Assembly (NCBI GenBank): GCA_019703815.1 | Contig: AP023052.1 | Location: forward strand, 1,116,001 to 1,180,000 | DNA length: 64,000 bases | DNA from: Thaumasiovibrio occultus | GTDB lineage: Bacteria; Pseudomonadota; Gammaproteobacteria; Enterobacterales; Vibrionaceae | Direction of reading: 5' to 3' | Shown: piece after piece, positions 17,982 to 27,486 of the stretch | Layout of the letters: each line of letters begins with the position of its first letter | How positions within the stretch are numbered: the first letter of the stretch is position 1 | Notes under the pieces: model-generated | Databases searched by the model: none | What the model saw: only the letters and a program-made list of their open reading frames with translations | What the model was told of the DNA's origin: nothing | Translations under genes and position numbers: made by a program

Positions 17982-19121
17982 ATGTTTGATTACGAAATTT
18001 TACGCTTTATTTGGTGGGTGCTGATCGGTGTGCTGTGCATCGGTTTTGCAGTGACCGATGGTTTCGATATGGGCGTGGGTACCTTGATGCCTGTCATGGG
18101 TAAAACGGATACCGAGCGCCGTGTAATGATTAACACCATTGCACCACACTGGGATGGTAACCAAGTTTGGTTGATCACCGCGGGTGGTGCCCTGTTTGCT
18201 GCGTGGCCGTTGGTTTACGCGACCTCGTTCTCGGGTTTCTACTTCGCTATGGTGATCACCCTATGTGCGTTGTTCTTCCGTCCGATCGGTTTTGACTACC
18301 GTTCAAAGATTGAAGATACCCGTTGGCGTAACTTCTGGGACTGGGGCATCTTCGCGGGTAGCTTCGTTCCACCGGTTATCTTTGGTGTGGCATTTGGTAA
18401 CCTGATGCAAGGTGTACCGTTCAACCTGAGTGAGCTGTTGATCCCTACCTACACCGGTTCGTTCTTCGCGCTGCTTAACCCATTTGCCCTATTGTGTGGC
18501 GTGGTGAGCTTGATGATGATCGTAACGCAAGGTGCAACTTACCTGCAGATGAAAACGGCCGACGAGCTGCGCGATCGTGCCCATGCGATTGCACCGATCA
18601 CCGCGCTGATCACTTCAGGCTTGTTCCTCGCTGGCGGTATTTGGGCACTGGGTATCGAAGGATACAAAGTGGTAGAAGGTACGCTTGATATTACAGCAGC
18701 ATCTAACCCATTGAACAAAGAAGTGATGCGTGAAGCTGGTGCGTTGTTCAACAACTTCGACAAATACCCACTGCTTTGGGCAGCCCCTGCGCTCGGTGTG
18801 GTTATGCCACTGCTAACGGCGGTACTGTCTAAGTTGCGTCGTCCAGGCTTTGCGTTCTTGACTTCAAGCTTAACCATGGCGGGTATTATCCTGACCGCTG
18901 GTTTTGCGATGTTCCCGTTCGTGATGCCATCAAGCTCTGTGCCTTCACACAGTTTGACTATGTGGGACTCAACCAGTAGTGAATTGACCCTGAACCTGAT
19001 GACAATCGTGGCGATGGTCATGGTGCCAATTATTCTGTCGTACACCACCTGGACTTACTACAAGATGTTCGGCCGTATCGACAACAAATTCATTGAAGAC
19101 AACAAAACGTCACTCTACTAA
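17982..19121 (+). CDS. cydB: Cytochrome bd ubiquinol oxidase subunit II
   Basis: The 379-residue partner of CydA, an integral membrane protein with about eight or nine helices. The start FDYEILRFIWWVLIGVLCIGFAVTDGFDMG is typical and includes the conserved acidic residues of the DGFDMG segment that line the haem b595/d site. It follows cydA by 17 bases. Confidence 0.98.
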   Translation: MFDYEILRFIWWVLIGVLCIGFAVTDGFDMGVGTLMPVMGKTDTERRVMINTIAPHWDGNQVWLITAGGALFAAWPLVYATSFSGFYFAMVITLCALFFRPIGFDYRSKIEDTRWRNFWDWGIFAGSFVPPVIFGVAFGNLMQGVPFNLSELLIPTYTGSFFALLNPFALLCGVVSLMMIVTQGATYLQMKTADELRDRAHAIAPITALITSGLFLAGGIWALGIEGYKVVEGTLDITAASNPLNKEVMREAGALFNNFDKYPLLWAAPALGVVMPLLTAVLSKLRRPGFAFLTSSLTMAGIILTAGFAMFPFVMPSSSVPSHSLTMWDSTSSELTLNLMTIVAMVMVPIILSYTTWTYYKMFGRIDNKFIEDNKTSLY

Positions 19122-19132
19122 GGAGAACTATT

Positions 19133-19243
19133 ATGTGGTATTTCGCGTGGATTCTTGGGGTGTTGCTGGCGTGTTCGTTCGGTATCATCAATGCGTTGTG
19201 GCTAGAAACCACTGAAGATCTGGATAAAGACATTGAGTCTTGA
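19133..19243 (+). CDS. cydX: Cytochrome bd small subunit CydX
   Basis: A 36-residue single-helix protein reading MWYFAWILGVLLACSFGIIN then ALWLETTEDLDKDIES. CydX stabilises the CydAB haem centres. The MWYF-WILG start and the LE/E-rich tail are the family pattern. It begins 11 bases after the cydB stop with an AAGGAG ribosome site. Its last 11 bases overlap the presumed ybgE start. Confidence 0.95.
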   Translation: MWYFAWILGVLLACSFGIINALWLETTEDLDKDIES

Positions 19244-19532
19244 TCAAAAAGTTGCCGCTTGGCACAAACCAATGAACCATGGTCTATTACGGACCGTGGT
19301 TCTGCTGTTGGGTTTGGTGTTAGTCGGTAGCGTGATGTGGGAGCCAACCCAATTTGCCGACGCCATTGGCGGTTTTAACTTTGTGCGCGCCGTATTGCTT
19401 ATTTGGGGATGCTGCGCAGCCATGGTGTACGGGGTGGGGTTTGTTCCAATCAAGTGGTACTGGCAACTGTTTTTCACACCGTACTTAAGCAGTGCGGTGG
19501 TGATCACTTTTATCGTGTTGCGTTTTATGTAG
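19233..19532 (+). CDS. ybgE: Cyd operon protein YbgE
   Basis: A 99-residue inner-membrane protein with three hydrophobic segments, found in the cyd operon of many gammaproteobacteria; function not established. I take the TTG at 19233 as start, inside the cydX end, because the length then matches E. coli YbgE and the overlap suggests translational coupling. The alternative ATG at 19272 would shorten it by 13 residues. Conserved features include MWEPTQFA and YGVGFVPIKWYWQ. Confidence 0.88.
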   Translation: MSLDQKVAAWHKPMNHGLLRTVVLLLGLVLVGSVMWEPTQFADAIGGFNFVRAVLLIWGCCAAMVYGVGFVPIKWYWQLFFTPYLSSAVVITFIVLRFM

Positions 19533-20053
19533 CGCTAACGGATAACAAGTTGTTTGCCGGCTTGTTAATGACATCCTATTTTCAAAGAAGCCTGTTACAG
19601 TTCTGTAATGGGCTTTTTTATTGCGGCCTTGCTAACGCAAACAGCGTGTTAGGAATTGGTGGTTTTGGTGAATAATCGCGCAAAGGTCACTATCCTCGAC
19701 GCAAGAAAGATTACTTTAATGGGTATCTAGGGTATAGTTTGCGCCTAAATTTGTAACCTTCTGTTGTTATAGGAGTAATGGCGATTTTCTCGCAATGTCA
19801 AATCGCATACAATCTGTAACACCATGAGGTTATTAGGATTGTTTGATCCTAAAAATGTAATTGCAGTTTACGCCAAGTAGGGCGGTAAACCACATCGAAT
19901 ACCTGCATTGCCAACGCGTTGAATAAGGCAGCGGCATTGTCAGGATTGAGTTAATTTGGATAGGCAGGCGTTGAGCTTTCTCTCAAAATGGGTAGGCTTA
20001 TCGAAAAACCTGTAATGTAATCAGCGTGCTAGCACTTTATTCGGAGAAGTATT
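19533..20053. other. Gap between ybgE and tolQ: terminator, promoter region, no ybgC
   Basis: These 521 bases hold a hairpin with a T-run at 19584-19619 (GCCTGTTACAG/CTGTAATGGGC), a likely terminator of the cyd operon. The rest should contain the tol promoter. The acyl-CoA thioesterase gene ybgC, usually just before tolQ, is not here on either strand. Two very short frames (19778-19819 and 19824-19880) are too small to call. Confidence 0.6.
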
Positions 20054-20740
20054 GTGGCCGAGAACCTTTCGATTCTTGACTTATTCCTGCAGTCTGGATT
20101 TTTCGTTCAATTAATCCTGGCTGGATTGTTACTGATGTCAGTCCTAACTTGGACCATCATTATCAACCGGAGTAAAGCGCTGGGCGAAGCTAAGCGTAAC
20201 GCGGCAAAGTTTGAAGACCGTTTCTGGTCTGGTATTGACTTGTCGCAGCTCTACCAAGACGTTCAGTCGCGTGAAAACGAGTTGACCGGAACTGAAAAAA
20301 TCTTCTTCAGCGGCTTTAAAGAGTTCGCTCGTCTGCATCGTAACAACGAAGCACAACCGGTAGCGGTTATGGAAGGAGCAACTCGTTCAATGCGTGTTGC
20401 GCTAGCCAAAGAAGTGGATGAGCTAGAAAGCAGCTTGCCGTTCTTAGCAACGGTGGGTTCTGTTTCGCCATACATCGGTCTGTTCGGTACCGTTTGGGGT
20501 ATCATGAACGCGTTTATTGCTTTGGGCGCTGTAAAACAAGCAACCCTTGCGATGATCGCACCGGGTATCGGTGAGTCATTGATTGCAACAGCGATGGGTC
20601 TGATCGCTGCAATTCCAGCGACGGTGTTCTTTAACCGCCTGACCAACAAAGTTGAGAAGCTAGAGAACAACTACATCGCGTTCATGGAAGAGTTCACCAC
20701 GATTCTGCACCGCCAAGTATTCGGGGCGAAGGAGGCTTAA
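20054..20740 (+). CDS. tolQ: Tol-Pal system protein TolQ
   Basis: Inner-membrane channel subunit of the Tol-Pal machine that couples the proton gradient to outer-membrane constriction at division. 228 residues, three transmembrane helices, with the MotA/ExbB-type region [20 protein letters not shown]. The start is a GTG at 20054 preceded by CGGAGAAG. First gene of tolQRAB-pal-cpoB. Confidence 0.97.
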   Translation: MAENLSILDLFLQSGFFVQLILAGLLLMSVLTWTIIINRSKALGEAKRNAAKFEDRFWSGIDLSQLYQDVQSRENELTGTEKIFFSGFKEFARLHRNNEAQPVAVMEGATRSMRVALAKEVDELESSLPFLATVGSVSPYIGLFGTVWGIMNAFIALGAVKQATLAMIAPGIGESLIATAMGLIAAIPATVFFNRLTNKVEKLENNYIAFMEEFTTILHRQVFGAKEA

Positions 20741-20742
20741 TC

Positions 20743-21186
20743 ATGCCTTACAGACGTAAACGCAGAAAAGTAAGTTCAGAGATCAACGTTGTTCCATACA
20801 TCGATGTCTCGTTCGCCTTGTTGGTTATCTTTATGGTGGCATCACCGTTTGTTACCCAAGGGGTGGACGTTAACTTGCCACAAACCCAAGACGCACAAAC
20901 TGCCGCTGAGCTGGCGGATGGTAAAGACAACAGTACCTTTATCATTGTGGAAGTCGATCAAGACGGTAACCACAGATTAAGCGTCGATAACGGTGATTTC
21001 ATCCCGGTTAGCATTAACGAAATGCTAACGCGCGTGCGAGCGGAGTTCGAGTTGAACCCTGAAGCAACCATTCTTGTGGGTGGTGCCTCGCAAGCCCCTT
21101 ACTTCTTCATTATCGAAACGTTAGATGCGTTAAACCAAGCTGGGGTGACCAAGGTGGGTTTGATGACGGACGTTATTGAGAACTAG
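20743..21186 (+). CDS. tolR: Tol-Pal system protein TolR
   Basis: 147 residues; a single N-terminal helix carrying the essential proton-handling Asp in VVPYIDVSFALLVIFMV, then an ExbD-type periplasmic domain. It follows tolQ by two bases. Confidence 0.97.
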   Translation: MPYRRKRRKVSSEINVVPYIDVSFALLVIFMVASPFVTQGVDVNLPQTQDAQTAAELADGKDNSTFIIVEVDQDGNHRLSVDNGDFIPVSINEMLTRVRAEFELNPEATILVGGASQAPYFFIIETLDALNQAGVTKVGLMTDVIEN

Positions 21187-21197
21187 GTGTAAAGGGC

Positions 21198-22280
21198 ATG
21201 AAGAAAAACAACAATGGAGCAGCCTTTACCGTCTCTTTACTCGCTCACGCAGCGGTGATTGGACTATTGTTGTGGAGCAAAGACTTTACCGATAAACGCC
21301 CTTTGATCATTCAGGGTGATGCAATCGAAGCGGTGGTGATAGATCCTGCCGTGGTGCGCCGACAAGCGCAGCAATTGCGTCAGCAGCGTGAATCGGCACA
21401 ACGTGCGGAAGAAGAGCGTCTGCGTCGCCTCGAAGCGCAAGCTGAAGCGGTAGAGCGCGAACGTGAAGCGGAAGAAGAGCGCCTGCGTCAACTCCAAGCT
21501 GACAAGCTAGAAGCCGAGCGTGAAGCCCGTGAGGCACAAGCGCAACGTGAACGCGAGCAGCAAGAGCAACGCGAAGCCGCTGAGCAGCGTCGCCAAGCAG
21601 AAGAAGCCGCACAGGCTGCAGAGTTAGAGCGACAAGCGCAAGAACAAGCTCGTCGTCAGGCAGAAGATGCCGCGAAAGCCGCTGAAGCGGAGCGCCAAGC
21701 CCAAGAGCAAGCGCGTCGCCAAGCAGAAGACGCGGCTAAACAAGCTGAGGCAGAGCGTCAGGCTCAAGAGCAAGCTCGCCGTCAAGCGGAAGAGGCGGCT
21801 CAACAGGCAGCTGAAGCTGCGAAAGCGGCAGAAGCAGAACGTAAAGCCCAAGAGCAAGCGCGTCGCGCCGCAGAAGCGGAGCGTAAAGTAGCCGAAGCAG
21901 CGGCTGCCGAGGCTGCAGCCCGTCAGCAAGAGCAAGAAGCGGCGATGGCATCGATGTTTGATGGGCTAGAGGCAGAATCAAGCCAGCGCCAAGGTGCACG
22001 TACTGATTCGGAACTCTCTCGTTACGGCACCATCTATAAAGAGATGATTGAAAGTCGAATGCGTGTTGATACCAGCATGCGTAACAAAACCTGTGCTTTT
22101 CGTATTCGTTTAGCGTCTGACGGTTTGTATGTCAGCGTGTCGGATGTGACAGGGGATGGGAATGTATGTCGCTCGGCTGAATCAGCACTAGAGCAAATTG
22201 GCAAGTTCCCAATGCCTGCCGATCGCGCGGTTGCCGATCAGCTGCGCCGCTTGCGAATGAGAATTGAACCTGACGTATAG
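21198..22280 (+). CDS. tolA: Cell envelope integrity protein TolA
   Basis: TolA links TolQR in the inner membrane to TolB/Pal at the outer membrane. Residues 8-27 form the membrane anchor with a [15 protein letters not shown] segment carrying the S-H pair. Residues 50-245 are a long charged Ala/Glu/Gln/Arg helix, including three near-identical 21-residue units. Residues 260-360 are the globular C-terminal domain, with Cys residues at CAFRI and NVCRS. The 360-residue length is normal for this variable-length family. Confidence 0.96.
   Translation: MKKNNNGAAFTVSLLAHAAVIGLLLWSKDFTDKRPLIIQGDAIEAVVIDPAVVRRQAQQLRQQRESAQRAEEERLRRLEAQAEAVEREREAEEERLRQLQADKLEAEREAREAQAQREREQQEQREAAEQRRQAEEAAQAAELERQAQEQARRQAEDAAKAAEAERQAQEQARRQAEDAAKQAEAERQAQEQARRQAEEAAQQAAEAAKAAEAERKAQEQARRAAEAERKVAEAAAAEAAARQQEQEAAMASMFDGLEAESSQRQGARTDSELSRYGTIYKEMIESRMRVDTSMRNKTCAFRIRLASDGLYVSVSDVTGDGNVCRSAESALEQIGKFPMPADRAVADQLRRLRMRIEPDV
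21627..21815 (+). repeat. 63-bp tandem repeat inside tolA
   Basis: Three consecutive 63-bp units encode the 21-residue pattern [17 protein letters not shown] plus AAEA or a variant, starting at TolA residue 144. A fourth, decayed unit follows ([17 protein letters not shown]). Synonymous differences between copies show they are not very recent. Confidence 0.85.
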
Positions 22281-22288
22281 GAGCCACA

Positions 22289-23641
22289 ATGCTTAAACGA
22301 TGGATGTGGGTAATAACGCTGATGGCGATGAGTGCCTTGCAAGTTGCCCGAGCTGAACTAGAGCTTGTGATCACCGGCGGTGTAGACACAGCACGCCCAA
22401 TCGCAGTAATTCCTTTCCAGTGGGAAGGCGCAGGTCAACTTCCGGTTGATGTGGCGAGCGTTGTGGCAACCGATCTTCGCCGCAGCGGGGTATTCAACCC
22501 GCTAAATGACATCACTAAGATGCCACAAACGCCGTACGATTCCGCTAGCTTTGATTTTAGCGCGTGGACATCACGTGGTTACGATGCGGTGCTCACCGGT
22601 AAAATTCGTAAAGAAGCGGATAAGTACGTCATTGAGTACATGCTGATCGACACCTTGCGCGGCGCGCAAACGGAAGGCGACGCAAAAGGTTTGGTAGATG
22701 GTCAGCTAGTGCCAACCAACGATCACGTACTGCTACATACACGTGCGTCGGTAACTGAGCGACAACTGCGCAGCCAAGCACACCGTATTTCCGACGTCGT
22801 GTTTGAAACGCTAACGGGGATCCGTGGCGCATTCATGACGCGCTTGGCGTATGTGGTAGTGGACGATACTGCACAGTACCCATACCAGCTGCGTGTCTCT
22901 GACTACGATGGCTATAACGAAAGAATCGTATTGCAGTCATTTGAACCGCTAATGTCTCCAGCATGGTCACCGGATGGCGTGACACTGGCGTATGTGAGTT
23001 TTGAAAATCAGCGCTCACAGATCTTTTTGTACAATGTGAGAACCGGTCACCGCGAAATGGTCGCATCGTTCCCACGTCATAACGGTTCACCACAGTTTTC
23101 GCCAGACGGCAGTCGTTTATCGATTGTGTTGTCGAAGTCAGGTAGCTTGCAAGTATATGTTTTGGATCTCGCGACACGTAACCTTACACAAGTTACGAGA
23201 GGAAGATCTAATAATACGGAAGCCATCTGGCACCCTGACGGTAACTCATTGTTTTTTACCTCAGATCGGGGTGGTAAACCACAGATTTATCAAGTAAATT
23301 TAACATCTGGTCAGATAGAGCGTGTGACATGGGAAGGGCAGCAAAACTTGGGCCCGCAAATTAGCCCTGACGGCCGTTATCTGGTTATGGTGAATAAGTC
23401 AGGCTCTGGATACAACATTGCTAAACAAGAATTAGCAACCGGAGCAGTGCAAATCCTGACCGAAACAGTGCTGGATGAGTCACCAAGTCTAGCGCCGAAT
23501 GGCACTATGGTGATTTATAGCTCGGCCTACGGAAATACCAATGTATTGTCTTTGGTTTCGATCGATGGTCGATTTAAAGCAAGGTTACCGAGGACGAGTG
23601 GCGGACGAGTAAGAGCGCCAGCCTGGTCACCGTTTTTATAA
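22289..23641 (+). CDS. tolB: Tol-Pal system periplasmic protein TolB
   Basis: Periplasmic beta-propeller protein that binds Pal and TolA. A signal peptide ends near residue 23 (MSALQVARA). An N-terminal domain covers about 25-160, and a six-bladed propeller shows repeated SPDG-type turns ([52 protein letters not shown]). 450 residues. It starts 8 bases after tolA. Confidence 0.97.
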   Translation: MLKRWMWVITLMAMSALQVARAELELVITGGVDTARPIAVIPFQWEGAGQLPVDVASVVATDLRRSGVFNPLNDITKMPQTPYDSASFDFSAWTSRGYDAVLTGKIRKEADKYVIEYMLIDTLRGAQTEGDAKGLVDGQLVPTNDHVLLHTRASVTERQLRSQAHRISDVVFETLTGIRGAFMTRLAYVVVDDTAQYPYQLRVSDYDGYNERIVLQSFEPLMSPAWSPDGVTLAYVSFENQRSQIFLYNVRTGHREMVASFPRHNGSPQFSPDGSRLSIVLSKSGSLQVYVLDLATRNLTQVTRGRSNNTEAIWHPDGNSLFFTSDRGGKPQIYQVNLTSGQIERVTWEGQQNLGPQISPDGRYLVMVNKSGSGYNIAKQELATGAVQILTETVLDESPSLAPNGTMVIYSSAYGNTNVLSLVSIDGRFKARLPRTSGGRVRAPAWSPFL

Positions 23642-23679
23642 TTTTTTGCGTAGTCGCAATTTTTAAAAAGGGAAATAAA

Positions 23680-24192
23680 ATGCAATTTAACAAAGTTCTT
23701 AAAGGGCTTCTGATCGCTCTGCCTGTACTAGCTATGACTGCTTGTGGCTCTAAAGGTAGCGACGTAAACACTGGCGAAGGCACAACTGAGAACACTCCAG
23801 TAGTAACTACTCCAGTTGAAGACAACAACGGCATGACTGAAGAGCAAATCCGTAACGAAGCTCTACGTCAACAGCAAACTGTATTCTTCAAGTTCGACAA
23901 CGCTGAAGTAGATGCAGAATACGCTGAGATGCTAGAAGCTCACGCAGTATACCTACGTGCGAACAACAAACTGTCTGTTCAAATCGAAGGTCACGCTGAT
24001 GAGCGCGGTACTCCTGAGTACAACATCGCGCTAGGTGAGCGTCGTGCAAACGCTGTTGCTCAATACCTGCAAGCACTTGGCGTTAGCCCTGCACAAATCT
24101 CTATCGTAAGCTACGGTGAAGAGAAGCCTTTGGTTCTAGGTCAGAGCGAAGGTGCATACTCTAAGAACCGTCGTGCGGTACTGGTATACTAA
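23680..24192 (+). CDS. pal: Peptidoglycan-associated lipoprotein Pal
   Basis: An outer-membrane lipoprotein that binds peptidoglycan. Lipobox LAMTACGS with the modified Cys at about 22. A disordered Thr-rich linker is followed by an OmpA-type domain ([30 protein letters not shown]). 170 residues. Codon use is strongly biased to preferred codons, as expected for an abundant protein. Confidence 0.97.
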   Translation: MQFNKVLKGLLIALPVLAMTACGSKGSDVNTGEGTTENTPVVTTPVEDNNGMTEEQIRNEALRQQQTVFFKFDNAEVDAEYAEMLEAHAVYLRANNKLSVQIEGHADERGTPEYNIALGERRANAVAQYLQALGVSPAQISIVSYGEEKPLVLGQSEGAYSKNRRAVLVY

Positions 24193-24204
24193 TAGGATAC
24201 CGAT

Positions 24205-24933
24205 ATGAGCAGTAACATAGTGCGAAATATTAGCGTACTGATGTTGCTTAGTGGGGCTGCAAACGCAGCCCCTGCGCCTGTTACAGACTTGACACAACAG
24301 TCAGACATGCTGGCACGTATTGAGCAGCAATTAGAAGTACGCAACCAGATGCAGCTTCAAATCCAAACGCAATTGGGCCAATTGGCCGGCGAGATCGATG
24401 AGCTGAGAGGTCAGGTTGAACAAAACAGTTATCAATTGAATCAAATGCTGGATCGCCAACGCGATATTTACGGCGAGATCGATTCATTGAGAGAGCAGCA
24501 ATCAACTGCTGCAGCGCCGACGAGTTCATCGTCTGGTGATGATGTGACCTATTCTAGCAATGTAGCTGAAAATGAGGCGTATGACGCCGCAGTTGCGTTG
24601 ATCCTCGAAGACAAAGATTTCCCGGGTGCGATCACCGCACTTAACGACTTTCTTGCTAAATACCCTAACTCTGTATACGACACCAACGCGCATTACTGGT
24701 TAGGCCAACTGTATTTCGTTCAAAACCAGAACGAAGAAGCGAAGACCCATTTCGTGGCAGTGAGTGAGAAGGACGATTCGACTAAGCGTGCTGATGCATT
24801 GCTGAAACTGGGAATTGTCTCTGAGCGTTTAAGTAAAGTGGATGACGCTCGCCGTTATTACCAAGCGGTAATCGATGGCTATCCCAACAGCACCAGTGCC
24901 AGCCAAGCTGCGCAAAATCTGGGTAAGCTGTAA
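24205..24933 (+). CDS. cpoB: Cell division coordinator CpoB (YbgF)
   Basis: Periplasmic protein that couples Tol-Pal to peptidoglycan synthesis at septation. Signal peptide to about residue 22 (LSGAANAAP), a coiled coil at about 30-95 (trimerisation), a Ser/Thr linker, then TPR repeats from about 120 (YDAAVALILEDKDFPGAITALNDFLAKYP). 242 residues. Last gene of the tol operon; a terminator follows. Confidence 0.95.
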   Translation: MSSNIVRNISVLMLLSGAANAAPAPVTDLTQQSDMLARIEQQLEVRNQMQLQIQTQLGQLAGEIDELRGQVEQNSYQLNQMLDRQRDIYGEIDSLREQQSTAAAPTSSSSGDDVTYSSNVAENEAYDAAVALILEDKDFPGAITALNDFLAKYPNSVYDTNAHYWLGQLYFVQNQNEEAKTHFVAVSEKDDSTKRADALLKLGIVSERLSKVDDARRYYQAVIDGYPNSTSASQAAQNLGKL

Positions 24934-24939
24934 TTGTCT

Positions 24940-24968
24940 AAGCGCCGCATTCGCGGCGCTTTTGTTTT
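24940..24968 (+). terminator. Terminator of the tol operon
   Basis: AAGCGCCGC/GCGGCGCTT stem with a four-base loop and T-rich tail, starting seven bases after the cpoB stop. Confidence 0.92.
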
Positions 24969-25075
24969 CTCTACATTTCCCTATCTAACGCCACAGTGTT
25001 AGCCGTTCGTCTAATGATGCTAAACCGATAGCACAAGAAAGTGTGGCCTACCGTTTATCTTCTGCGCCCTTGCGG

Positions 25076-25081
25076 TATAAT
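25076..25081 (+). promoter_or_regulatory. -10 element of nadA
   Basis: A perfect TATAAT, 37 bases before the nadA ATG at 25118, with a weak -35 (GTTTAT, 25053-25058). Its position lies downstream of an in-frame ATG at 25043, which therefore cannot be the real start. Confidence 0.65.
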
Positions 25082-25117
25082 GACGCGATAACTCAGGAAG
25101 ACCAACAGAGCAATGCA

Positions 25118-26179
25118 ATGAGCGAACATTTTGATCCTAGCCAATCGATTTACCTTTTCCCGCCTAAGCCGGCCAAGCTTAGCGATGTTGAAAAGGTGGC
25201 GTACAAGGCCAAAATTAACGATCTATTACAAGAAAGGAATGCTGTACTAATTGCCCACTACTACACCGATCCGGAAATCCAAGCACTGGCTGAGGAAACG
25301 GGCGGCTTTGTTGGTGATTCACTCGAGATGGCCAAATTCGGTAATCAACACCCAGCAGACACCCTTATTGTGTGTGGCGTGCGCTTTATGGGCGAGTCGG
25401 CGAAAATTCTGACGCCGGAAAAAACTGTCTTGATGCCAACGTTAGAAGCGGAGTGCTCGCTCGATCTTGGCTGTCCTGAGAAAGAGTTCACCGAGTTTTG
25501 TGATCAGCACCCGGATCATACCGTGGTGGTTTACGCGAACACCTCTGCGGCAGTAAAAGCCCGTGCAGACTGGGTGGTGACATCGAGTATTGCGCTCGAA
25601 ATCGTCGAACACCTTGATAGTGAAGATCGCAAGATCATTTGGGGCCCAGACCGTCACTTAGGCTCGTATATTCAAAAGCAAACGGGCGCAGAGATGCTGC
25701 TGTGGCAAGGCGAGTGTGTTGTCCACGACGAGTTTTCCGCCAAAGCGCTACGTGATATGAAAGCGGTCTATCCTGATGCGGCGATCCTCGTACACCCAGA
25801 ATCGCCAGCGAGCGTGGTAGAGTTGGCCGATGCTGTTGGTTCTACTAGCCAGTTAATCAAAGCCGCAAGAGAGCTGCCAAACCAAAAACTGATCGTGGCA
25901 ACGGATCGCGGTATCTTCTTTAAGATGCAGCAACAAGTGCCAGACAAAGAACTGGTTGAAGCGCCAACAGCCGGCGCCGGTGCGACGTGTCGTAGCTGTG
26001 CGCATTGCCCTTGGATGGCGATGAATGGTTTGCAAGCCATTGAAACCGCGTTGCGCGAAGGCGGTAAAGAGCACGAGATCTTCGTTGATGCAGCGCTGCG
26101 CGAGAAGTCGTTGATCCCGCTAAACCGTATGCTGAATTTCGCTGCCGAGTTGAACATGAAAGTGAAGGGTAACGCTTAA
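25118..26179 (+). CDS. nadA: Quinolinate synthase NadA
   Basis: Makes quinolinate from iminoaspartate and dihydroxyacetone phosphate in NAD synthesis, using a [4Fe-4S] cluster. From the ATG at 25118 it has 353 residues (E. coli 347). Cluster-type cysteines lie in [15 protein letters not shown] and in the C-terminal [16 protein letters not shown]. Substrate-binding blocks such as [15 protein letters not shown] and [13 protein letters not shown] are present. Transcribed alone between terminators. Confidence 0.97.
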   Translation: MSEHFDPSQSIYLFPPKPAKLSDVEKVAYKAKINDLLQERNAVLIAHYYTDPEIQALAEETGGFVGDSLEMAKFGNQHPADTLIVCGVRFMGESAKILTPEKTVLMPTLEAECSLDLGCPEKEFTEFCDQHPDHTVVVYANTSAAVKARADWVVTSSIALEIVEHLDSEDRKIIWGPDRHLGSYIQKQTGAEMLLWQGECVVHDEFSAKALRDMKAVYPDAAILVHPESPASVVELADAVGSTSQLIKAARELPNQKLIVATDRGIFFKMQQQVPDKELVEAPTAGAGATCRSCAHCPWMAMNGLQAIETALREGGKEHEIFVDAALREKSLIPLNRMLNFAAELNMKVKGNA

Positions 26180-26210
26180 CTCGTTTTTTGCCTCGCCAGT
26201 TGATTTCAAT

Positions 26211-26241
26211 AAAAAAGGGTTGGCAATGGCAACCCTTTTTT
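26211..26241. terminator. Bidirectional terminator, nadA / UPF0149 gene
   Basis: AAAAAAGGGTTG and its complement CAACCCTTTTTT surround a short loop. It can serve nadA on the plus strand and the converging gene at 26260 on the minus strand. Confidence 0.9.
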
Positions 26242-26259
26242 CATGTGTGCGAAACACGC

Positions 26260-26838
26260 TTAGGCTTCTTGATCAGCCGCTAATTGTTGGCCTTTCAGCG
26301 TCAGGCCACTGAGCATCATCGGCATTGCATTGTAAATTTCTTCAAACTGCTCCAAGCCTTCTAGACCTTGAGAAGCAAGCTCGCTGATCGCGGTTTCCGG
26401 ATCAAACAACAAGCTTAACGACAGCAATACGCCGCCGAGTAGGGCGTTGTCTTCGCTGTGCTCTGGCATCAGGGTTTCCCAATCATCACGGGTCAACTGC
26501 CAGCCTTGTAATACCCCTTCACAAAACTGCTGGCATGCATCGGTTACGATGTTTTCGTCATCAAGCGCACAGCCTTCAGGCCACTGCCAGTCGTTGGAAA
26601 AGAGTGCGTCGCGCGCTTCATTAAACTCAGCCACAACCGCATGAGCGAAGGTTTCAAATTCTTCTGATGAGCTAAACGGCGCGGTTTCTTCTCCGCCCCA
26701 AAAGAAGCTAATCCATTCTACCGGATCAATAATGTTTGGTGCTGCTGCCATTGCTGTGACAAAACCAAGGCTTTGATATGGACCAAGTAATTGCTCTTGT
26801 TGCTCAGCGTGTTGCAAATAAGAAAGAAGGGGAGACAT
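26260..26838 (-). CDS. UPF0149 (YgfB/YecA) family protein
   Basis: A 192-residue acidic cytoplasmic protein of the YgfB/YecA family; role unclear. Supporting blocks are LGFVTAMAAAPNIIDPVEWISFFWG near the start and FCEGVLQGWQLTRDDWETLM near 115, the helical core of the family. There is no C-terminal SEC-C zinc motif, so it is YgfB-like rather than full YecA. Confidence 0.85.
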   Translation of the reverse strand: MSPLLSYLQHAEQQEQLLGPYQSLGFVTAMAAAPNIIDPVEWISFFWGGEETAPFSSSEEFETFAHAVVAEFNEARDALFSNDWQWPEGCALDDENIVTDACQQFCEGVLQGWQLTRDDWETLMPEHSEDNALLGGVLLSLSLLFDPETAISELASQGLEGLEQFEEIYNAMPMMLSGLTLKGQQLAADQEA

Positions 26839-26928
26839 AGGCAGTTCTCAATAAGCCATAAAGCCACAAGTCTACCAGTAGGAGGCCACGTTAGGCTAGC
26901 ACAGCGCAGATTGGATGAAGGGAAAAAG

Positions 26929-26955
26929 AAAAAACCGCAACGTGTGCGGTTTTTT
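26929..26955. terminator. Terminator downstream of a small minus-strand gene
   Basis: AAAAAACCGCA and TGCGGTTTTTT flank a five-base loop. On the minus strand it follows the 54-codon gene at 26977-27141 by about 22 bases, which supports that gene being a transcribed unit. Confidence 0.85.
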
Positions 26956-26976
26956 AGATGCCTAGCTAGAGCGAGC

Positions 26977-27141
26977 TTAATTAGAACTCAGCCCCAATAA
27001 CGCTGTTTGCGTGTCTGTTACCCCGAGTGCAGATGTGTTGTCTTCACTCTCAATACCTAGTTCACGCTGAGCCTCTTCTAGGCTCATACCAAGGTGACAT
27101 CGCAAAATATCGATGGCAACGCAATACTCTTTATCAGCCAT
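26977..27141 (-). CDS. Small hypothetical protein (54 residues)
   Basis: ATG at 27139-27141 with a CGGAG ribosome site seven to nine bases upstream; the product begins MADKEYCVAIDILRCHLGMS and continues with an acidic, Ser/Thr-rich tail. There is no signal peptide or membrane helix. The segment MSLEEAQRELGI looks like a helix-turn-helix-like or helical hairpin. The clear ribosome site and terminator make it a probable real gene, although it is short and I know no family for it. Confidence 0.65.
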   Translation of the reverse strand: MADKEYCVAIDILRCHLGMSLEEAQRELGIESEDNTSALGVTDTQTALLGLSSN

Positions 27142-27486
27142 AGTGTTGACTCCGTGTGTGACTAATCCCTAAACCGATGCTGAAAAGTTAGTGCAACAGG
27201 GGTGATCCGGCTATAAGACTAAAGTCTAAAGCATGTTGCTTTGTGATCGCGGTCAATGTTTGGCTGAGTATCATATTCCTATGTAAGATGATATGCCGAG
27301 TTGCAAGTACTCCTTGGGATGTCATAACTGCGGTAGTTTGCTCATGCAACGATAGGGTAGCGTGTAATTCTCAGCGTAAAATGTTCGTCATGGCCTTGTA
27401 TTTGAAGTAAATGGCTATACATATAGATTAGCAGGAGGTCTTTCAATATAAAGAACCTGCATTCCGTCTTTAACAGGAGCAATGAA
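27142..27486. other. Intergenic region upstream of htpX
   Basis: 345 bases, divergent between the small gene and htpX. Around 27390-27425 the sequence CTTGTATTTGAAG followed by TATACAT could be a promoter, but it is not a good sigma-32 match. No other signal is recognised. Confidence 0.35.

Noticed and set aside
21307-21999. Long Leu-rich frames opposite tolA
   Set aside because: Shadows created by the Ala/Glu/Gln codon repeats of tolA.
25043-25117. N-terminal extension of NadA
   Set aside because: The TATAAT at 25076-25081 lies within it, so transcription begins after that start codon.
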